From positions 1-40,771 of the forward strand of contig JAFPZK010000058.1 in NCBI GenBank assembly GCA_017417315.1: DNA of 40,771 nucleotides, in the 5' to 3' direction. Positions 31,899 through 40,771 of the stretch are shown here, piece after piece. The position numbers and the translations under genes are program-made. Position 1 is the stretch's first letter, and every line of letters starts with the position of its first letter. The notes beneath the pieces are model-generated. The model was not told where the DNA came from. It did not search any database and saw only the letters and a list, made by a program, of their open reading frames with translations. The DNA comes from Bacteroidales bacterium. GTDB lineage: Bacteria > Bacteroidota > Bacteroidia > Bacteroidales > UBA3824.

Positions 31899-32744
31899 AT
31901 GAAAAAACTACTTACATTGTCCGTTCTTTGTCTGATGCTTTTTAGCATGGTAAGTTGTTCGGGTTCGGACAAACGCAAAAGACCTAAATATACTGAAACC
32001 GAGACGACAGAGACAAAAAAAGACGTTAAAAATGTTGTTTACACCAAATACGGAATACCGTTGCCGGTGGAGTTGTTTACGTATATGGTAAAAGAAGAAA
32101 TACCGTATAACGTAGACCTCTTGCTTTCTACGCATACTCGTGAAAAATACGCCAAAGAAACCAAACAGGCAATGATTTTGGGCGTATATTCGGCAGATAT
32201 GGCATATTGTTCGAGTTACGGTCGTCAGCAGGAAGTTTTGACGTACTTCGGAGCGGCATCAAAAATTGCCGATAGACTTGACATTTCGGAAGGTTTTTCG
32301 TTTGAGGCGGTAGAAAGAATCAGCAACAACGTTCAAAGAGCCGATTCTCTTAGCGCGATTGCCGGCGAAACATATTGGAAAGCCTGCAACTATTTGGACG
32401 AAAACGACAAAAACAATATTCTCCCGTTCGTAATTTACGGTGGCTGGGTAGAAAGTCAGTATCTTACGATAGCCTCTAACGATTTGAAATCCACGAAAGA
32501 AGTCATCGTAGAGCAAAAACAAGGTCTCCTTAACCTTATCCGTTATTTCTTGGACGTAACGGTTGAAAGTTCGGCATTTTATTACAGCGGCGACATCAAA
32601 AAAATCGTCATGAGACTCGACAACATCAAAAACGTTTACGAGAAAATTCCGGGCAAAGACATCGACCCGCAACTTTATAAGGACATCAGCGTGAAAATCA
32701 CTGCAATGCGTAACGAACTCATTGACCCTAAATCGGATTTATAA
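31899..32744 (+). CDS. Uncharacterised lipoprotein
   Basis: The 281-residue protein has a lipoprotein signal (MKKLLTLSVLCLMLFSMVSC, Cys20) followed by SGSDKRKRPK, a basic rather than acidic sequence, so it probably stays on the periplasmic side. A Thr/Glu/Lys-rich linker leads to a helical domain from about residue 50: YGIPLPVELFTYM, ILGVYSADMAYCSSYGRQQE, AIAGETYWKACNYLDEND, FVIYGGWVESQYL. The GVYSADMAY pattern recurs in Bacteroidota hypothetical lipoproteins, but I cannot name a function. It is followed after 3 bases by a HAD-family gene and then a transporter gene. Confidence 0.7.
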   Translation: MKKLLTLSVLCLMLFSMVSCSGSDKRKRPKYTETETTETKKDVKNVVYTKYGIPLPVELFTYMVKEEIPYNVDLLLSTHTREKYAKETKQAMILGVYSADMAYCSSYGRQQEVLTYFGAASKIADRLDISEGFSFEAVERISNNVQRADSLSAIAGETYWKACNYLDENDKNNILPFVIYGGWVESQYLTIASNDLKSTKEVIVEQKQGLLNLIRYFLDVTVESSAFYYSGDIKKIVMRLDNIKNVYEKIPGKDIDPQLYKDISVKITAMRNELIDPKSDL

Positions 32745-32747
32745 CAG

Positions 32748-33134
32748 ATGAAAATAGCGGTAGATTTTGACGGAACTATTGTAGAGGACAAATACCCCGA
32801 AATAGGAAAGCCACAGATGTTTGTTTTTGAAACCTTAAAAGAACTTCAAAAAAAGCACCAACTGATACTTTGGACATGTAGAGAAGGGCGTTTGTTGGAC
32901 GAAGCGGTGGCGTTTTGCGAGAAAAACGGTGTAAGATTTTATGCCGTAAACCGCAATTTTCCCGAAGAAGAATATTCGGAAAAGGGTTTTATGCGCAAAT
33001 TAGATGCGGATATGTTTATTGATGACAGAAATTTCGGCGGATTTCCGGGTTGGAGCGAGATTTATCAAACCGTCAACGGAACGATGCCCGAAGAAACAAA
33101 GTCTAAGAAAAAGAAGTGGTTTTGGCAAAAATAA
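32748..33134 (+). CDS. Small HAD-superfamily hydrolase (BT0820-like)
   Basis: The 128-residue protein begins MKIAVDFDGTIVEDKYPEIG, giving the HAD motif I D.DGT with the nucleophile Asp6 and Asp8. Motif II is in LILWTCREGR (Thr). Motif III/IV includes MRKLDADMFIDDRNFGG. There is essentially no cap, as in the small Bacteroides hydrolases typified by BT0820. A Lys/Trp-rich C-terminal tail ends KKKKWFWQK. The substrate is unknown, probably a small phosphorylated molecule. It lies between a lipoprotein and a transporter gene, with the transporter ATG directly after its stop codon. Confidence 0.8.
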   Translation: MKIAVDFDGTIVEDKYPEIGKPQMFVFETLKELQKKHQLILWTCREGRLLDEAVAFCEKNGVRFYAVNRNFPEEEYSEKGFMRKLDADMFIDDRNFGGFPGWSEIYQTVNGTMPEETKSKKKKWFWQK

Positions 33135-34196
33135 ATGTTAAGTGAGTTTTTTTCAGAAGTTATATTGCAGACTTTGCTTATAACGTTTTTTGTGTTGTGC
33201 ATGATAACGGTTTTGGAATACGTAAACGTTATCTCACAGGGACTCGTTAATAAGTTTATGCGGCAAAAAACTTCGGTTCAAATTTTATTATCGTCATTTT
33301 TAGGATTACTTCCCGGCTGCATAGGCTCGTATGCAGCGGTTTCGATGTACACACACGAAGTTGTCGGTTTCGGCGCATTGCTTGCAAACCTTATCGCAAC
33401 AACAGGCGACGAGGCATTTTTGATGATTTCGTTAATGCCCGAAAAAGCAGTCCTGATTTTCGGAATTTTGTTAGCACTTTCTATTTTAGCAGGTTATATT
33501 ACGGTGTTTTTTGTTCGCAAAAACGAAGGCCTCTGCGGCGGTTTTTCGCATTTTAAACTTCATAAAGTTCACGACACAGAAAAACCCGTTATCAAAGCAA
33601 GCCTCAAAGAAAATTTCAAGAATTTGAACTTCAAACGTTTAACATTGATAATTTCGTTGTTGCTTTTCATTGCCGTAACTTTTACGGGCGGTTTTGACGA
33701 AGACCACGAAGGCGCAGACACTGAAAATCTTGCCGTTAAAATCACTTTTTTAATTCTTTCTTCGCTGTCGCTTTTTGTCATCATAACCGTTTCAAACCAC
33801 TTTCTCGAAGACCATATTTGGAACCACGTAATAAAAGAACATTTCAAAAAAATATTCATTTGGACTTTTGCCGCCCTTGCAGTGATATTTTTAGCAGAAA
33901 ATTTTTTCGACATAAACGAAGCCGTAAAATCATTTGATTCTCAAAGAGTTGAAATCGTTATGCTGCTGATTGCCGTTGCAATAGGACTAATTCCCGAATC
34001 AGGACCGCATATCGTTTTTATATCGCTTTATTGTTCGGGAACGATTCCGTTTTTCGTACTTTTGGCAAATTGCATAGTTCAAGACGGACACGGCGCAATA
34101 CCGCTTTTTGCAGAAAACAAAAAGGATTTTTTCCTTGTCAAAGGTATAAAAGCAGCCGTAGCACTTTTGATAGGTGCTATTGCAATCATTTTTTAA
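33135..34196 (+). CDS. Putative ten-TM metal exporter (ArsP_2 / putative manganese transporter family)
   Basis: The 353-residue polytopic membrane protein has about ten hydrophobic segments with two similar halves. The first half has LLPGCIGSYAAVSMYTHEVV and ATTGDEAFLMISLMP; the second has IPESGPHIVFISLYCSGTIP and QDGHGAIPLFAENKKDFF. These polar Gly/Pro/Glu motifs repeated in both halves are those of the PF11449 family, described as heavy-metal or manganese exporters. A charged His/Asp/Glu-containing loop (FDEDHEGADTE) lies in the middle. No yybP-ykoY riboswitch is seen before the operon. The gene converges with porT with no bases between the two stop codons. Confidence 0.75.
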   Translation: MLSEFFSEVILQTLLITFFVLCMITVLEYVNVISQGLVNKFMRQKTSVQILLSSFLGLLPGCIGSYAAVSMYTHEVVGFGALLANLIATTGDEAFLMISLMPEKAVLIFGILLALSILAGYITVFFVRKNEGLCGGFSHFKLHKVHDTEKPVIKASLKENFKNLNFKRLTLIISLLLFIAVTFTGGFDEDHEGADTENLAVKITFLILSSLSLFVIITVSNHFLEDHIWNHVIKEHFKKIFIWTFAALAVIFLAENFFDINEAVKSFDSQRVEIVMLLIAVAIGLIPESGPHIVFISLYCSGTIPFFVLLANCIVQDGHGAIPLFAENKKDFFLVKGIKAAVALLIGAIAIIF

Positions 34197-34916
34197 TTAT
34201 TCAAAATGCAACGAAAGAATCATCGCGTTAGAAGATAACTTATTGATACTGTTAGAATAACCGTTGTCAACGCTTTTGTCAAGAGTATTAAGGAATCCCA
34301 AAGAATATTTCAATTCAACGGAAAGTTTAAAGTATTGAAGATAAAAATCAAAACCTCCGCCCCACTCCGCGCAAGGGTCGTGTTTTAGAAGTTTTATCGG
34401 CAATTCTTCGCCATTTTTAGTTTTTCCTGCCGACAAATCATATTTATAACAAGCACCAGCAATAAGATAAGGTGCAAAATTTCCCCAACGCTCAGCCTTA
34501 AACTTAAATTGAACGGGAAATTCCAACAAAGTACTTGTCAGAGAAATCTTTTCGTTTTGCATACTCCGTTTTTCGGCCTTGTCTTTGCCGCTCGCGTAAT
34601 AAAAAACCAAATCCCGCTGATTGAATGAGAGGTCAAACAACATTCTGAAATCCACAAAACGGGTTAAACGAAGGTTGGAAATAGGACCGATATGAAAACC
34701 CGTATGTTTTTCCGCTTCAATACCGTAAACGTCCTTGCCTTCAAAAAAGCCGTCGCATTTATCAATTTTGAATCCCATATTGTTGCCTCCGAGTGTAAAA
34801 CCGAAATGCCACAAACGATTGTCATAATTCGGAAGGTTTTTGATTGTTTTGCCGCTTTGCGCAAAAGCCGCCGCTGTACTCAAAACTAAAAATATAGAAA
34901 AAATAATCCGCTTCAT
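34197..34916 (-). CDS. porT: PorT: outer membrane protein of the type IX secretion system
   Basis: The 239-residue protein has a signal peptide ending AFAQ and then NLPNYDNRLWHFGFTLGGNN, the hallmark start of PorT/SprT. The rest is an eight-strand-like outer membrane barrel (FRMLFDLSFNQRDLVFYYA, LTSTLLEFPVQFKFKA, PYLIAGACYKYDLSA, WGGGFDFYLQYFKLSVELK) with a short terminal strand ending SLHFE. PorT is required for secretion of CTD-bearing proteins such as gingipains in Porphyromonas. Other T9SS genes are not in the window. No clear promoter lies in the 65 bases upstream, so it may be read from the thiC-rhamnosidase transcript. Confidence 0.8.
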   Translation of the reverse strand: MKRIIFSIFLVLSTAAAFAQSGKTIKNLPNYDNRLWHFGFTLGGNNMGFKIDKCDGFFEGKDVYGIEAEKHTGFHIGPISNLRLTRFVDFRMLFDLSFNQRDLVFYYASGKDKAEKRSMQNEKISLTSTLLEFPVQFKFKAERWGNFAPYLIAGACYKYDLSAGKTKNGEELPIKLLKHDPCAEWGGGFDFYLQYFKLSVELKYSLGFLNTLDKSVDNGYSNSINKLSSNAMILSLHFE

Positions 34917-34981
34917 TTTCTTTTTGTCTTTTCATTAATAAAACTCTAAAACACTTAATTTTATTTTCCGGTTAACAAAAA

Positions 34982-38883
<3,902 letters not shown>

Positions 38884-38902
38884 TTAAGTTTTTAACAAAA
38901 GG

Positions 38903-38933
38903 CAAAGATAAAAAGTTTAACGGATTTTTGCAA
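38903..38933 (-). promoter_or_regulatory. Promoter of thiC
   Basis: On the minus strand TTG (38933-38931), 20 bases, TATCTTTG (38910-38903). The start codon is 20 bases after the -7 box, leaving a leader of about 10-15 bases. Confidence 0.7.
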
Positions 38934-38958
38934 CATTTTTATTTTCTTCTTACCTTTG
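38927..38958 (+). promoter_or_regulatory. Promoter of the PG_1098-type methyltransferase gene
   Basis: TTTG (38927-38930), 20 bases, TACCTTTG (38951-38958). Its -33 box touches the -33 box of thiC (TTTG followed at once by CAAC), so the two promoters are exactly back to back. Confidence 0.7.
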
Positions 38959-38969
38959 AGGCAAAAAAA

Positions 38970-40157
38970 ATGATTACCGAGCAAGAAAAAGATTTAATTT
39001 CAAAATATAAAGATTGCGACGTTAACGACTTGGCGTTGAAACTAAAAGACACTGAAAGTATAAGGTCAAAATTTGTTCTTCAACAAATAAGAGGCAAACA
39101 GTTGATGAAGAAAAAAATGCCGCTTTGGGCAGAAAATTCTGACATTTTTTTCCCCGTACATTTACCGTTAGAACAATGTTCTTCTTCATTTACAGCGAAT
39201 TATAAACACGAAATCGCAGAAAAACTATTAACTGATTTTTCACTTTTTACGGATTTGACAGGCGGCTTCGGCGTTGACTTTTTTGTCATAAGCGAAAAGT
39301 TTAAAAAAGCAGTTTATAACGAAAAAAACTCTGAATTATGCGAAATCGTAAAACATAATTTCAAGGTTTTGCAGCGCGACAACGCAGATTTTTTGTCCTC
39401 TGACGGAGTATTTTTCATAAAAAACACTGACAAACATTTTAATCTTATTTTTATTGACCCTGCACGCCGGAATGCTGACGGGAAAAAGACGGTCAGAATA
39501 GAAGATTGTGAACCTGACATTCTTGAATTTCAAGACGTTATGATACACAAGTCGGATTTTGTGATGATAAAACTCTCGCCGATGATTGATATTTTTGAGT
39601 GCATAAAAAAACTTCATAACGTAAAGGAAATTCATATTGTTGCCACGGCAAACGAATGTAAAGAAATTTTGATAATTTTAGAAAAAGACTTTTCAAAAGA
39701 GCCGAAAATTTTCACGATAAACGACAATCAAAGATTTGAATTTTTCCTTTCGGAAGAAAGGAATTGTCTTTCTACTTTTTTTGACGGGGAAATATTGGAA
39801 AATAATTTTCTGTTTGAACCTAATGCTGCTGTAATGAAATCAGGGGCGTTTAAAGTTTTAACGAGGAATTTTCCCGTAAAGAAACTCCACCCTTCAAGTC
39901 ATTTGTACGTATCGGATTTTGATGTCCCTGAATTTCCGGGACGGCGTTTTAGAATTGTTAAAACGGGTTCGGTAAAAGATTTCAAGGAGATAAAAACGGC
40001 GAATCTTGCGGTAAGAAATTTTCCTGAAAAAGCCGAGGTTTTGAAAAAGAAACTCAAAATAAAAGACGGCGGCGCGATATTTCTTTTCGCCACGACTTTA
40101 AAGAGCGGAGAAAAAATTATAATTCAAGGAGAAAACATCAAAACACCATACCTCTGA
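38970..40157 (+). CDS. Class I SAM methyltransferase with THUMP-like C-terminal domain (PG_1098 type)
   Basis: The 395-residue protein from ATG 38970 has a helical N-terminal part (KDCDVNDLALKLKDTESIRS, IRGKQLMKKKMPLW), a SAM-binding Rossmann domain (FTDLTGGFGVDFFVIS, then IFIDPARRNADGKKTVRI, which has the DPARR motif in place of NPPY), and a C-terminal ferredoxin-like/THUMP-like domain (FEPNAAVMKSGAFKVL, KLHPSSHLYVS, FPGRRFRIV). The Porphyromonas protein PG_1098 is the structural example. An RNA target is likely; the exact base is unknown. The last 20 bases overlap, on the opposite strand, the end of the right-edge Rpn-family gene. Confidence 0.82.
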   Translation: MITEQEKDLISKYKDCDVNDLALKLKDTESIRSKFVLQQIRGKQLMKKKMPLWAENSDIFFPVHLPLEQCSSSFTANYKHEIAEKLLTDFSLFTDLTGGFGVDFFVISEKFKKAVYNEKNSELCEIVKHNFKVLQRDNADFLSSDGVFFIKNTDKHFNLIFIDPARRNADGKKTVRIEDCEPDILEFQDVMIHKSDFVMIKLSPMIDIFECIKKLHNVKEIHIVATANECKEILIILEKDFSKEPKIFTINDNQRFEFFLSEERNCLSTFFDGEILENNFLFEPNAAVMKSGAFKVLTRNFPVKKLHPSSHLYVSDFDVPEFPGRRFRIVKTGSVKDFKEIKTANLAVRNFPEKAEVLKKKLKIKDGGAIFLFATTLKSGEKIIIQGENIKTPYL

Positions 40158-40771
40158 GTTCGGGGATTTGGTCGAAAGGGACTTTTAACATTTCAACGGC
40201 TTTGTCAAAATCAAAACCGGCAGATATGAGGTTTTTAATGCTTTCAACAAGTTGTTCTGAGCGACCTTCCGCACGTCCTTCTGCACGACCTTTCACGATG
40301 CCCGCTTTTTCCCCTTCGTCATAGCCAAGAACACGGCTTGACCATAACACACTTTTACTCAAACTAAGACTATCCATATACCTGAAATACGCTTTTCGGT
40401 CTTCTTCACTAAGCGAATCAACCCGCAAAACATTACGCGCCTCACTCAAACCCTGCGCCGTATAACTATCAGGAATATGTCCCGTTTTCAAAAACGAAAT
40501 CCATTCTTTCAAAGGTGTCGTTACCTCTTCGTCAAACTTATTAACACGCAAAATATAATAAATCGGGAAAATACCGCTGACGTCTTTTGTTTCAAAAAGT
40601 TCCTGCTGACGTTTAGTAAGTTTCAGAACATCTTTTTTATTGTTCAGATTTGTAAAGATAGTTGTGCCTTTATAAATATAACCTTTTCCTTGTCCCAAAC
40701 CAAAGTAAACGATATTAATCGAATAAACTTTCGGAACGGTACGGTATTCTTTTCCTGATTTTGTATATTCG
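40138..40771 (-). CDS. Rpn-family PD-(D/E)XK nuclease/putative transposase, C-terminal part (cut by window edge)
   Basis: The frame is open from the right edge (EYTKSGKEYRTVPKVYSINI at the edge) to the stop at 40138, about 210 residues. VYSINIVYFGLGQGKGYIYK followed by GTTIF is typical of the Bacteroidota Rpn/PDDEXK_2 family. A helical region follows, then a Glu/Gly/Arg repeat (KGRAEGRAEGRSEQLVES) that resembles the repeated EGRAEG tail of these proteins, and an ending AVEMLKVPFDQIPELRGMVF. The catalytic N-terminal part lies outside the window. It overlaps the methyltransferase gene tail to tail by 20 bases. An internal TTG at 40698 is not a real start, since the frame continues with conserved sequence upstream. 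Confidence 0.8.
   Translation of the reverse strand, partial: EYTKSGKEYRTVPKVYSINIVYFGLGQGKGYIYKGTTIFTNLNNKKDVLKLTKRQQELFETKDVSGIFPIYYILRVNKFDEEVTTPLKEWISFLKTGHIPDSYTAQGLSEARNVLRVDSLSEEDRKAYFRYMDSLSLSKSVLWSSRVLGYDEGEKAGIVKGRAEGRAEGRSEQLVESIKNLISAGFDFDKAVEMLKVPFDQIPELRGMVF

Overview
The window is a piece of a Bacteroidota chromosome, most likely from an uncultured Bacteroidales of a gut-type habitat. The evidence is a SusC/SusD pair with surface lipoproteins, the T9SS protein PorT, a TamL-type lipoprotein, a LysS with the Bacteroidota C-terminal extension, and promoters of the Bacteroidota type (TTTG, about 20 bases, TAnnTTTG) before many operons. Gene density is high. No gene-free gap exceeds about 190 bases, and I saw no rRNA, tRNA or CRISPR.

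Left part (1-6810, all minus strand). The left edge cuts the N-terminal 57 codons of an Rpn/PD-(D/E)XK 'transposase' family gene. Next is an unusual accessory operon, transcribed leftward: a SiaC-like (DUF1987) phosphoprotein with an added zinc ribbon, then two paralogous genes for membrane-anchored TIR proteins (cytoplasmic TIR, one membrane segment, repeated periplasmic beta-type domains). Both TIR genes are broken by frameshifts, and one also has an internal deletion. This is the most novel-looking system in the window. tamL follows, with a TTG start.

Centre-left (6811-16518, plus strand). An AAA ATPase/nuclease gene lies behind a large palindromic operator-like repeat. A housekeeping operon follows (TrmH-type RNA methyltransferase, PAP2 phosphatase, YdjM-like membrane protein). 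Then comes an rsmA-led operon that continues into a YhcG-type nuclease, a GH97 glycosidase and a TPR/SpoIIE phosphatase.

Centre (16519-25226). A compact polysaccharide utilisation locus: SusC, SusD, a surface glycan-binding lipoprotein and a BACON-GH5 endoglucanase lipoprotein. It has its own promoter, an internal hairpin terminator/attenuator and an end terminator. Two of its genes share an identical 17-base leader. The likely substrate is a beta-glucan: the GH5 cuts at the surface, the lipoproteins bind, and SusCD imports.

Right part (25227-40771). A cytoplasmic papain-like protease with a TerB-like domain and a long acidic repeat tail; lysS and gmk divergent; a soluble three-PAS histidine kinase with a degenerate receiver domain; a lipoprotein/HAD/ten-TM transporter operon; porT; a GH78 rhamnosidase overlapping the end of thiC; and thiC divergent from a PG_1098-type methyltransferase with back-to-back promoters that leave no room for a TPP riboswitch. 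The right edge cuts a second Rpn-family gene, this time showing its C-terminal part.

All assignments come from reading the sequence and recalled family knowledge; no database search was run.
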